Below, piece by piece: positions 15,865-23,629 of a stretch of 64,000 nucleotides of DNA. The notes beneath the pieces were generated by a model that saw only the letters and a program-made list of their open reading frames with translations, was not told where the DNA came from and searched no databases. Origin of the DNA: Nocardia sp. CDC159 (GTDB taxonomy: Bacteria > Actinomycetota > Actinomycetes > Mycobacteriales > Mycobacteriaceae). The translations under genes were made by a program, and so were the position numbers. The stretch is from the NCBI RefSeq assembly GCF_023740735.1, contig NZ_JAMRXH010000017.1, forward strand, positions 62,001 to 126,000. Direction: 5' to 3'. Numbering within the stretch: the first letter of the stretch is position 1; each line of letters starts with the position of its first letter.

Positions 15865-16647
15865 ATGACGGTTACGCCCGAGCCGATGTATGTTGCCGAG
15901 GCACCGGAGCCGGTGGAGCTGGATGTGTTCGCTCCGGAGCGGCAGCGGCGGTGGACCGTGTTGCTTCGGTTGTTGCTGGTGATTCCGCAGTTGGTCGCGG
16001 TGTGGGTATTGCAGATCGTCGGGACCGTGGTGGTGATCGTGGGGTGGTTTGCCGCCCTGGTGCTCGGACGGTTGCCGGAGTGGTGTGGGGAGTTGTTGCG
16101 GAGCATCGTGGCGTATGAGGGGCGGGTTGCGGGGTATGTGTTGTTGCTGGTGGATCGGTATCCGCCGTTCACCTTCGAGGTAGCGCCGGTGGGGTATCCG
16201 GTGCGGGTGTGGTTTCCGGCGCCCACCCGGTTGAATCGGCTGGCGGTGCTGTTTCGGCTGGTGTTGGCGTTTCCGATGCTGGTGGTGAGCAATCTGCTGT
16301 ATGTGGGGTGGTCCAGCGTGGCGGTGATCGTGTGGCTGGTGACGCTGATCCTCGGTCGGCAGCCGCGGGCGCTGTTCGAGGCGTCGGCGGCGGGGCTGCG
16401 GATTCATGTGCGCACGATGTCGTATGTCTCGCTGCTGACCCCGGCCTATCCGTGGGGGATCTTCGGTGACGATGCCGCGGCGGCGGGGCGGCCGCCCGCC
16501 TCGCCGACCCGGCCGCTGCTGGTCTCGACCGCGGGGAAGGTGCTGTTGGTGGTGTTCCTGATTCTGGGTGTGCTCGCCGAGGCGGTCAGCGGCAGCGTGT
16601 CCTCGACCGAGGATGACGACTCCACCGAGGTCACGACCCTGGGTTAG
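15865..16647 (+). CDS. DUF4389 membrane protein
   Basis: A 260-residue integral membrane protein with two repeated DUF4389 units. Each has a pair of hydrophobic segments and an LGR-type motif: RRWTVLLRLLLVIPQLVAVW...VGWFAALVLGRLPEW, then NRLAVLFRLVLAFPMLVVS...VWLVTLILGRQPRALFE. A final helix (VLLVVFLILGVLAEAV) precedes an acidic tail. The function is not known. It is expected in the plasma membrane. The start at ATG 15865 is supported by the -10 box; an upstream in-frame TTG (15847) is unlikely. Codon use is less GC3-biased, with more TTG and GTG, in the first half. Confidence 0.83.
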   Translation: MTVTPEPMYVAEAPEPVELDVFAPERQRRWTVLLRLLLVIPQLVAVWVLQIVGTVVVIVGWFAALVLGRLPEWCGELLRSIVAYEGRVAGYVLLLVDRYPPFTFEVAPVGYPVRVWFPAPTRLNRLAVLFRLVLAFPMLVVSNLLYVGWSSVAVIVWLVTLILGRQPRALFEASAAGLRIHVRTMSYVSLLTPAYPWGIFGDDAAAAGRPPASPTRPLLVSTAGKVLLVVFLILGVLAEAVSGSVSSTEDDDSTEVTTLG

Positions 16648-16667
16648 CGCTACGGCAGACTGCTAGC

Positions 16668-17135
16668 ATGAGATACAGCGCGGGGGTTCTGGTCTATCGG
16701 CGTCGGCCCGGGTTGCAGGTGCTGCTCGGCCATCTGGGTGGGCCGCTGTGGGCGCGCAAGGACGCGGGCGCGTGGTCGATTCCCAAGGGCGAGTACGAGC
16801 CCGGCGTCGAGGAGGCGCGGGCCGCGGCGGCGCGGGAGTTCACCGAGGAACTGGGGCTGCCGGTGCCTGCGGGAGAGTGGTTGGACCTGGGCGAGGTTCG
16901 CTACAGCAGCGGGCGCAAACAGGTCGTGGTGTGGGCGGTGGAGGGCGAGCTCGATCCCGCCCGGATGAATCCGGGGACCTTCGAGATGGAATGGCCGCCG
17001 CGCTCGGGGCGGCGGCAGGAGTTCCCGGAGATCGATCGGGCCGAATGGTTCGATCCGGACGCGGCGCGGGTCAAGCTGTCCGCCGGTCAGCGCCCGCTCA
17101 TCGATCGATTGGTCGAGCGCCTGTCCGCCGACTGA
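16668..17135 (+). CDS. Nudix hydrolase
   Basis: A 155-residue NUDIX enzyme that should hydrolyse a nucleoside diphosphate linked to another group. The Nudix box lies at about 41-64: KGEYEPG, then EEARAAAAREFTEELGL, giving the catalytic REFTEELG. The usual second glycine of the GG start is Glu (KGEY), as in the PKGEY subfamily that includes Ap4A hydrolase-like proteins. SGRKQVVVWAVEGEL and PEIDRAEWFDPDAAR follow, typical of that subfamily. Substrate is not predictable. It starts 20 nt after the DUF4389 stop, so the two may be cotranscribed. Confidence 0.9.
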   Translation: MRYSAGVLVYRRRPGLQVLLGHLGGPLWARKDAGAWSIPKGEYEPGVEEARAAAAREFTEELGLPVPAGEWLDLGEVRYSSGRKQVVVWAVEGELDPARMNPGTFEMEWPPRSGRRQEFPEIDRAEWFDPDAARVKLSAGQRPLIDRLVERLSAD

Positions 17136-17280
17136 GCGCCGAGAAAACTTCCAGCGTCGGCGCGGCGTGCGCCCAGCGCCCGGCGGTCGACGCGGACAGG
17201 TGATCGACAGATCGGCGATTCCGCCGCGCATCGCCTCGGCGCGGGCCGTAGTACTCTCGGCCGGAAAGGTGGTGCGCGAC

Positions 17281-17712
17281 ATGACCGTTCTCGACTCCCC
17301 GATCCCGCGATTCCATCTGGCCGTGCCGGTCGACGACCTCGACGCAGCGCGCCGCTTCTACGGTGAGGTTCTGGGCCTCGAGCAGGGCCGCAGCGCCGAC
17401 ACCTGGATCGACTGGAATCTGCACGGGCACCAGTTCGTCACCCATCTCGCGCCGAACCGGGCGCCGCGGACGCACAACCAGGTCGACGGCCACGACGTTC
17501 CGGTGCCGCATTTCGGCCTGCTGCTGACCGTGCCCGCATTCCACGAGCTCGCCGACCGGCTGCGCGCGGCGGGCACCGAGTTCGTCATCGAGCCCTATCT
17601 GCGCTTCGCCGGTCGGCCCGGCGAGCAGTGGACCATGTTCCTGCTGGATCCGGCCGGAAATGCCTTGGAGTTCAAGGCATTCGCCGACGACTCGCAGGTC
17701 TTCGCGGTCTGA
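17281..17712 (+). CDS. VOC/glyoxalase-fold protein
   Basis: A 143-residue single vicinal-oxygen-chelate protein, complete with both beta-alpha-beta-beta-beta units. It shows RFHLAVPVDDLDAARRFYGEVLGL (residues 10-33), VPHFGLLLTVPAFHELADRLRAAGTEF, then WTMFLLDPAGNALEFKAF with the metal-ligand Glu. Candidate metal ligands are His12, His80 and Glu131. It may be a dioxygenase, lyase or resistance-type binding protein; the class cannot be assigned. A GGAAAGG upstream supports ATG 17281. Its stop is 3 nt from the end of the opposing RNA-repair gene. Confidence 0.88.
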   Translation: MTVLDSPIPRFHLAVPVDDLDAARRFYGEVLGLEQGRSADTWIDWNLHGHQFVTHLAPNRAPRTHNQVDGHDVPVPHFGLLLTVPAFHELADRLRAAGTEFVIEPYLRFAGRPGEQWTMFLLDPAGNALEFKAFADDSQVFAV

Positions 17713-17715
17713 AAC

Positions 17716-20292
17716 CTACAGGCGCGGATCGACCGGTTCGGACTCCAGGGCCAGGACCGCGAAGACCGCCTCGTGCACCCGCCACAGCGGTTCGCCGGTG
17801 ACGAAGCGGTCCAGCGACTCCAGCCCGAGGGCGTATTCCCGCAGGGCCAGTGCGCGTTTGCGGCCCAGGCCGCGCACGCGCAGGCGAGCCAGATTGCGCG
17901 GGTGCGGGTATTCCGGGCCGTAGATGATACGGAGATACTCCGGGCCGCGGCATTTCACGCCCGGCTGCACGAGTCTGCCGGTCCCGCTTGCGGTTACGAG
18001 CGATGCGAGCGGTTTGACGACCATGCCCTCGCCGCCCGCCGCGGTCATATCGGTCCACCAGGCGGTCGCGGCGGCCTCGGCGTCCGGGTCGGCCAGGTCC
18101 ACGGTCATCCGGCGGGTACCGGTGAACAGCCGCGGGTCGGCGGCAACCAGGGCGTCGAGCCGGGTGAGGTGCCAATCATGGTCGCGCACGGCGAGGTTGG
18201 CGCCCTCGGCGGCCAGGATCTGGAACGGCGCCAGCCGCAAGCCCTCGAGACCGTCCACCGGCCAGCAGTAACGGCCGTAGGCGGCGGTGAAGGCTTCGGC
18301 GTCCCGGCGGCGGGTCGCGGTGCGCTCGGCCAGTTCGCCGACGGGCAGGCCGCGTGCGGCGGCCGCCGCCAGGACCTCGGTGGCCGCACCCAGGGCCGCG
18401 CGGGCGGCCGCGCCGACCGCGGCGTACTGGTCGCGCAGCAGGCCCATGGCCTTGGCCGACCACGGGAGCAGTTCGGCATCGAGGGCCAGCCAGGTGGTGC
18501 CCAATTCGTCGAACAGCCCGGCGGTTTCGGCGGCCGCGCGCAGGCGCGCGAGGACGGCCTCGGTGCGCTCCGGATCGTCGAAGAACGGGCGGCCGGTGCG
18601 GGTGTAGAGCGCGCCGGTGCTGCCGTCGGCGATGCCGAAGCGGTCGCGGGCAGCCTGCGGGGTGCGCGCGACCACGGCGATCGCACGCGAACCCATATGC
18701 TTCTCCTCGCACACCACCGTGCCGACGCCCTCGGACCGGTAGTAGGCGAACGCCTGCGCCGGATGCTCCAGCAGGTCGCCGGAATCGGCTGTGGCACAGG
18801 GGGACATGGTCGGCGGCAGGTAGATCAGCCAGCGCGGGTCGATCGCGAAGCGGCTCATCACCTCGAGGGCGGCGCTCGCATTCTCCTGCTGCACGCTCAC
18901 CCGGCCGTGGTGGCGGGTCTCCACGACGCGGCGGCCGATCACATCGTCGAGGTCGAGGACGCCCGGATCGCGGCGCACCACCCCCGCGGCGGTGGTGATG
19001 GTGGTCGCCTGCAGCGGTCGCACCGGTTCGTACCAGATCCGCTGGGCGGCAACGGATACCGGCTCGCGTTCCGGATAGCGCAGGGCGCTGAGGCGGCCGC
19101 CGAACACCACGCCGGTGTCCAGGCACAGGGTGTTGTTGATCCAGCGCAGCTCGGTGACCGGGGTGTGGCCGTAGAGCACGGTGGCGCGGCCGCGGTAGTC
19201 CTCGGCCCATGGATAGCGCACGGGCAGGCCGTATTCATCGGTCTCGCCGGTGGTTTCGCCATACATCGCGAACGAGCGCACCCGGCCCGAGGCGCGGCCG
19301 TGATACTCCTGCTTCAGGCCGGCGTGGGCGACAACGAGATTGCCGCCGTCGAGCACGTAGTGGCTGACCAGGCCGCGGCAGAATTCGTGGGCGGCCGTGC
19401 GGAACTCCTCGGGCTCGGCCTCGAGCTGGGCCAGCGATTCGGCGAGGCCGTGGGCGATGCGGACCTTCTTGCCGTCCAGGGCGCGGACCAGTTTGTGTTC
19501 GTGATTTCCGGTGACGCACAACGCGTTTCCGGCTGCCACCATGCCCATCACCAAGCGGAGCACACCGGGGGTGTCCGGGCCGCGGTCGACGAGGTCGCCG
19601 ACGAAGACGGCGGTGCGGCCGTCGGGATGGCGGGCGTCGATCGGGCGGCCCGCCTCGTCTCGCCGCAGGAGGTAGCCGAGTGTTTCGAGCAGGTTCTCCA
19701 GTTCGGCGCGGCAGCCGTGGACGTCGCCGATGACGTCGAACGGCCCGGTCAGCTCGCGCTTGTCGTTCCAAGCCTTCTCGTCGACCAGGGTGGCCGCCTC
19801 GATCTCCGCCACGCCGCGCAGCACGTAGACCTTGCGGAAGCCCTCGCGTTCCAGCGCGCGCAGGCTGCGCCGCAGATCGCGCTGCTGACGGGCGACGACG
19901 TGCCGGCCGAGGTGGGCGCGGTCGGGCCGATCGGCATTGCGCTCCAGGCAGATTCGCTCCGGGACGTCGAGGACGATGGCGACGGGCAGGACGTCGTGCT
20001 CGCGCGCCACCCGCACCAGTTCCTGTCGCCCCATGGGCTGGACGTTGGTGGCATCGACCACCGTCCGCAGCCCGCGTCGCAACCGCACGCCCACGATGTG
20101 GTGCAGCAGCGCGAAGGCGTCGTCGGTGGCGCTCTGATCGTTCTCGTCGTCGCTGACGATGCCGCGGCAGGCGTCGGAGGAAACGATCGCGGTGTGGCGG
20201 AAGTGCTTGCGCGCGAAGGTGGACTTACCCGAACCGGTGCAACCGATCAGGGCGACCAGCGACAGCTCGGGGATGGACAGCTCGGTCATCAC
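17716..20292 (-). CDS. pnkp: Bacterial RNA-repair enzyme Pnkp (kinase-phosphatase-adenylyltransferase)
   Basis: This 858-residue three-domain enzyme heals broken RNA ends. Residues 1-170 form a 5'-OH kinase with P-loop GCTGSGKST (17-25) and DRPDR lid. Residues 185-420 form a binuclear metallophosphoesterase (GDVHG 189-193, GDLVDRG 232-238, GNHEH 262-266, HAGLK and GHTPV) that removes 2',3'-cyclic phosphate. The C-terminal part is a ligase-like adenylyltransferase with motif I CEEKHMGSRA, so Lys531 takes AMP. The length matches Clostridium thermocellum Pnkp as I recall. It overlaps hen1 by 4 nt (ATGA), so the repair pair is translationally coupled. All key residues are intact. Confidence 0.95.
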   Translation of the reverse strand: MMTELSIPELSLVALIGCTGSGKSTFARKHFRHTAIVSSDACRGIVSDDENDQSATDDAFALLHHIVGVRLRRGLRTVVDATNVQPMGRQELVRVAREHDVLPVAIVLDVPERICLERNADRPDRAHLGRHVVARQQRDLRRSLRALEREGFRKVYVLRGVAEIEAATLVDEKAWNDKRELTGPFDVIGDVHGCRAELENLLETLGYLLRRDEAGRPIDARHPDGRTAVFVGDLVDRGPDTPGVLRLVMGMVAAGNALCVTGNHEHKLVRALDGKKVRIAHGLAESLAQLEAEPEEFRTAAHEFCRGLVSHYVLDGGNLVVAHAGLKQEYHGRASGRVRSFAMYGETTGETDEYGLPVRYPWAEDYRGRATVLYGHTPVTELRWINNTLCLDTGVVFGGRLSALRYPEREPVSVAAQRIWYEPVRPLQATTITTAAGVVRRDPGVLDLDDVIGRRVVETRHHGRVSVQQENASAALEVMSRFAIDPRWLIYLPPTMSPCATADSGDLLEHPAQAFAYYRSEGVGTVVCEEKHMGSRAIAVVARTPQAARDRFGIADGSTGALYTRTGRPFFDDPERTEAVLARLRAAAETAGLFDELGTTWLALDAELLPWSAKAMGLLRDQYAAVGAAARAALGAATEVLAAAAARGLPVGELAERTATRRRDAEAFTAAYGRYCWPVDGLEGLRLAPFQILAAEGANLAVRDHDWHLTRLDALVAADPRLFTGTRRMTVDLADPDAEAAATAWWTDMTAAGGEGMVVKPLASLVTASGTGRLVQPGVKCRGPEYLRIIYGPEYPHPRNLARLRVRGLGRKRALALREYALGLESLDRFVTGEPLWRVHEAVFAVLALESEPVDPRL

Positions 20293-21992
20293 GCCTCTCC
20301 TTCCCGGGCGTCACCGACGAAGATCGCCATCTGAGTCGGGGAGCCGTGGCGTTCGTCCATTGGGCCGATCGGCTCGAATCGTGCTGTGTAGCCGTATGTT
20401 TCGGCAATCCGTCGGGACCACTCGGCGAACTCGGTCCGACTCCATTCGAATCGATGGTCGGTATGCCGGTAGGTCCCGGCGGGCAGGCCCTCGTAGAGTG
20501 CGTTGTATTCGGCGTTGGGAGTCGTCACGACCACCGCCTTCGGTGCCGCCGAGCCGAATACGGCATGCTCCAGCGCCGCGAGCCGAGGCGGATCGACATG
20601 CTCGATCACCTCCATCAACACGGCGGCGTCATACCCGCGCAACGCCGCATCGGTATAGGTCAGCGCACCCTGACGAACCCGGACCCGCTGCGCCATCCAG
20701 GCAGGCAGCCGCTCCATCCGCCGCTGCGCCACGTGCAACGCCCGAGTCGACACATCCACGCCCACGATCTCGGTGAATTCCCGATCCGCCGCCAACTCCC
20801 GCAACAACGCCCCCTCGCCACAGCCCAGGTCGAGCACGCGGTGAGCGCCGAGGTCGCGCAGGGCGCGCACGACCGCGGCGCGGCGGGTGACGGTGAGCGA
20901 CCGGTGCGGGGGTGCGGCCGAAGGGTCGTGCGGCGTATGCGTCGATGTCGCGAAATCGACAGTGGAACGGGCGAATTCGCCACCACTGTTCCGGTCGGTG
21001 ATGCCGGTCGTGTTCGCGCGGTCGGCCGGATGCGCGCGGTCGGTCGGGTCGATGGCGTTCGCGGTACTCGGATCGTTCACGAAGTTCAGCCTGTTCGGCG
21101 TGTCCGGGTCGGTTGTCGTTCCCGCGTTGCTCGGCAGGTCCGCGGTACCTGCCGCGAGGTCTGCGGGCGCGGTGGCCGCGAGGGAATCGTCGATGTCGGC
21201 AATCGGTTCTTCGACGGCGTCGAGTTGTTCCGGTGTGGCGTCGTCGATTTCGGCGAGGCGGGCCAGGGCCGCGCGGACGAGGGACTGGCGGCGGGCGAGG
21301 TAGCGGCGGGTGATCCAGGCGCGTTCGGGGTGGGTGGGGAGCCAATCCGCGCCGGCGCGCAGGAGTTTGTCGATCTCGTCCTGGGCCAGCCAATAGTGCT
21401 TGCTGCCGTCGAGGACGGGCAGCAGAACGTACAGGTGCGACAGGGCCTGGGACAGGCGCAGGGCACCGGTCAGTTCCAGCCGGAGGTAATGGGATTCGCC
21501 CCAGTCCGGAAAGGCGGGATCCAACGGGATCGGGGTCGCGGTGACCTGCCAGCCCAGGGGCGCGAAGATTCGCTCGGCGATCTCGGGTCCGCCCGTGCAG
21601 GGCACGGCGGGTAGCTCGATCCGCAGCGGCAGCGCGGTCTCGGTCAACTCCGGTCGCTGCGCGCACCGCCCGTGCAGCGCGGTCCCGAAGACGGTCGAGA
21701 TCGCCACCGCCAGCAGTGACGAGGCGGCATACGGCCGATCGTTGACGTACTGCCCGAGGCTGAACTCCCCCGCGCCCCGCGACTTCCCCCGGACCAGCCG
21801 AATCGGATCGATCTCCAACAGCAGGGCCGCGGTACACCGCTGCTCGGTCGCCTCCGGATACACCACGTGCGCCGCCCCGTACGACTGCTCGAAGACCTGC
21901 ACCCGCGCTGGATTCTTGTGCAACAAGAACCCGAGGTCGGTAGCGGGCCAAGCGGCCCCCGGGGGCCGTGCGCAGGTGATCGTCAACAACAC
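20289..21992 (-). CDS. hen1: RNA 3'-terminal ribose 2'-O-methyltransferase Hen1
   Basis: Bacterial Hen1 (567 residues) methylates the 2'-OH at a 3' RNA break before sealing, which protects the repaired tRNA from being cut again. The N-terminal half (MLLTIT...TDLGFLLHKNP) is the ligase-activating domain that completes Pnkp. The C-terminal half is a methyltransferase with SAM motif VLDLGCGEGALL, metal-binding MEVIEHVDPPRL, TTPNAEYN and HRFEWSRTEF. Between them lies a low-complexity linker of about 100 residues rich in Asp, Thr, Asn and Ala. GTG 21992 is chosen because family members begin MLLTIT; GTG 22019 is the alternative. Confidence 0.94.
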   Translation of the reverse strand: MLLTITCARPPGAAWPATDLGFLLHKNPARVQVFEQSYGAAHVVYPEATEQRCTAALLLEIDPIRLVRGKSRGAGEFSLGQYVNDRPYAASSLLAVAISTVFGTALHGRCAQRPELTETALPLRIELPAVPCTGGPEIAERIFAPLGWQVTATPIPLDPAFPDWGESHYLRLELTGALRLSQALSHLYVLLPVLDGSKHYWLAQDEIDKLLRAGADWLPTHPERAWITRRYLARRQSLVRAALARLAEIDDATPEQLDAVEEPIADIDDSLAATAPADLAAGTADLPSNAGTTTDPDTPNRLNFVNDPSTANAIDPTDRAHPADRANTTGITDRNSGGEFARSTVDFATSTHTPHDPSAAPPHRSLTVTRRAAVVRALRDLGAHRVLDLGCGEGALLRELAADREFTEIVGVDVSTRALHVAQRRMERLPAWMAQRVRVRQGALTYTDAALRGYDAAVLMEVIEHVDPPRLAALEHAVFGSAAPKAVVVTTPNAEYNALYEGLPAGTYRHTDHRFEWSRTEFAEWSRRIAETYGYTARFEPIGPMDERHGSPTQMAIFVGDAREGEA

Positions 21993-22069
21993 CGCCCGAT
22001 CGTCACCCGCCGAACCCACCCGGGCAACCGAATTCCGTCATTTCGGGCGCTGGTGGACGGCGGAGGGAT

Positions 22070-22708
22070 TCACAGACGGTTTCGCAGGGTATGCACGCCC
22101 GGCCCGGTGAGGTCATCGCAATAGGTGCTCCTGCCTGCCATTGCCATGGTCAAGGCAAGGGTCGGCCCCGTGACCAGGGGGCCGGTTCCGGTGGCGAAGG
22201 GGCTGTCGGTCGCTACCACACGGAGCCCTTCGATCGCGCTTCGGCTGGAGACGGTGAAGTTCCGGCTCGCGTAGAAGTGGGCGACGGCGGTGGCGGCTGC
22301 GATCGAGGGCTCGCGGGATAGGCCGAGCGGACGCCGGATGTCTTGGGCGTGGACGACCACCTCGCCGAGCCAGGCCGCGATATGGCCGGACGGGGAGGCG
22401 GTGCTCGTGACGATGGCTCGGAATCGGTCCAAGGTCTCGGCCGGGTTGTCGCCGCGGTGGGCGTCGAGCTGTCGCGCGTTGTGTTTGTCGAAGTCGAACC
22501 CGGTGCTGATGACGCTGACCAGCCAACGGAATCGACTGTTGGTCGCGCCCGCGGTGAGATGTGCGACGACCTGTTCCACCGTCCACTTTTCGCACAGTGA
22601 CTGCTGAGCCCATTGCAGGTCGGTCAGATCGGCGAGGTCGTCGGCCAACGCCGCCCGTTCGGCGTGGACCATCGCCCACAGCTCGTTGCGAGAAACAACA
22701 TTCGACAC
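22070..22708 (-). CDS. Maleylpyruvate isomerase N-domain / DinB-type protein
   Basis: A 212-residue protein of the actinobacterial TIGR03083-like family with the mycothiol-dependent maleylpyruvate isomerase N-terminal fold. The segment CEKWTVEQVVAHLTAGA (residues about 39-55) supplies the first metal-ligand His, and GEVVVHAQDIRRPLGL (near 115-130) the second His. The family contains metal-dependent, mycothiol-using enzymes, mostly uncharacterised. The start is GTG 22708 with GGAG upstream. It precedes hen1 by about 78 nt on the same strand and could be cotranscribed, but no functional link to RNA repair is known. Confidence 0.8.
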   Translation of the reverse strand: MSNVVSRNELWAMVHAERAALADDLADLTDLQWAQQSLCEKWTVEQVVAHLTAGATNSRFRWLVSVISTGFDFDKHNARQLDAHRGDNPAETLDRFRAIVTSTASPSGHIAAWLGEVVVHAQDIRRPLGLSREPSIAAATAVAHFYASRNFTVSSRSAIEGLRVVATDSPFATGTGPLVTGPTLALTMAMAGRSTYCDDLTGPGVHTLRNRL

Positions 22709-22926
22709 TAGAGCAAATCTCCACGTCCGGGGCAGCCGGCCGGTGCGCGGTGATGGTCGGCGACCATCGCTTCCGCGCCCATCCCGGCTGCGGGTGTTCG
22801 AAGTTTCGATCTACTGACGGCGGTGTTCGCCGAAACTCATCGGCACGCCGATGGTCGGACTCGGCAGCGAGGGCGTTGGCCGGGTGGGGCTTCCGGCGGG
22901 ATGGGTGGAATGGCTTGGGGGAGGGG

Positions 22927-23541
22927 CTATACGGGAGCGGGGGTCAGGGCGGTGGGGTCCAGAAGGTGCACTTGGCGTAGTTCGTGGACGTGTAGGTGGT
23001 GGGGGCGGTGGGTCCAGCTTGGGGGCAGGTTGCGGCGGCGGGCGGCGTAGGCGGTCATGAGGTCTCGGGTGAGGCGGGCGGGGGAGATGCGGTTGGTGGT
23101 GTGGTGGTTGGTGATGATCACCAGGAGGTGGTCGGGGGTGTCCTCGGGGTCGCCGAGGATGCGGAACGAGCGGGCGCGAACGGGGGCGGACGTGGCGCGG
23201 GCCGCCTCGGGGGAGAGGAATTCGTTTACGGCGCCCGGTAATTCGAGGGGGGTGACCAGCACGGGAACCAGATCGGGGACGGGGGCGGCCTCGGGCGACA
23301 GCACCAGGTTGACCCTGGTGGGGTCGACGGTGCGTAAGGCCTCGTGGCGGGCCATCAGGTCGGCGAAGGCGTCGCGCAGCCCTACGGTGTAGAGGTATCC
23401 GGTGAAGCGCAGTGCGAATACTGTCGCGCCGGTTGCGGTTGTGTCGGCGGGCAACGAAACGGTAGGCATCGTGCCGGCCCTGCGCGTGTCCATGCGGTTG
23501 TCCAATCCCCAAGTAACCCATGCCCCTGTCTCCAGGGGCAC
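22927..23541 (-). CDS. Degenerate condensation-domain-like fragment
   Basis: A 204-residue open frame resembles the first half of a non-ribosomal peptide synthetase condensation domain. VFALRFTGYLYTVGLRDAFADLMARHEALRT looks like the opening strand plus the RHExLRT motif, VRARSFRILGDPEDTPDHLLVIITNHH like the approach to the active site. The expected HHxxxDG reads HHTTNRI, so the structural Asp is lost, and everything after about residue 180 of a normal 450-residue domain is missing. I infer a decayed or repurposed fragment. No partner adenylation or carrier domain is nearby. GTG 23541 is the longest start; TATAAG lies just upstream on that strand. ATG 23493 is also possible. Confidence 0.55.
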   Translation of the reverse strand: MPLETGAWVTWGLDNRMDTRRAGTMPTVSLPADTTATGATVFALRFTGYLYTVGLRDAFADLMARHEALRTVDPTRVNLVLSPEAAPVPDLVPVLVTPLELPGAVNEFLSPEAARATSAPVRARSFRILGDPEDTPDHLLVIITNHHTTNRISPARLTRDLMTAYAARRRNLPPSWTHRPHHLHVHELRQVHLLDPTALTPAPV

Positions 23542-23629
23542 GACGGGAGCTTATAACCGTCCGTACAGTTTTGGTGGAGAAGGTTCATTCTTAATTCGTA
23601 TGACCAGCTTGCTACCGCCCGCTCACCCC

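Noticed and set aside
17773..20334. Open frame of over 850 codons on the plus strand opposite pnkp
   Set aside because: Its composition (Gly/Ala/Arg/His-rich, no motifs) is typical of an antisense shadow; the minus-strand gene has all catalytic motifs.
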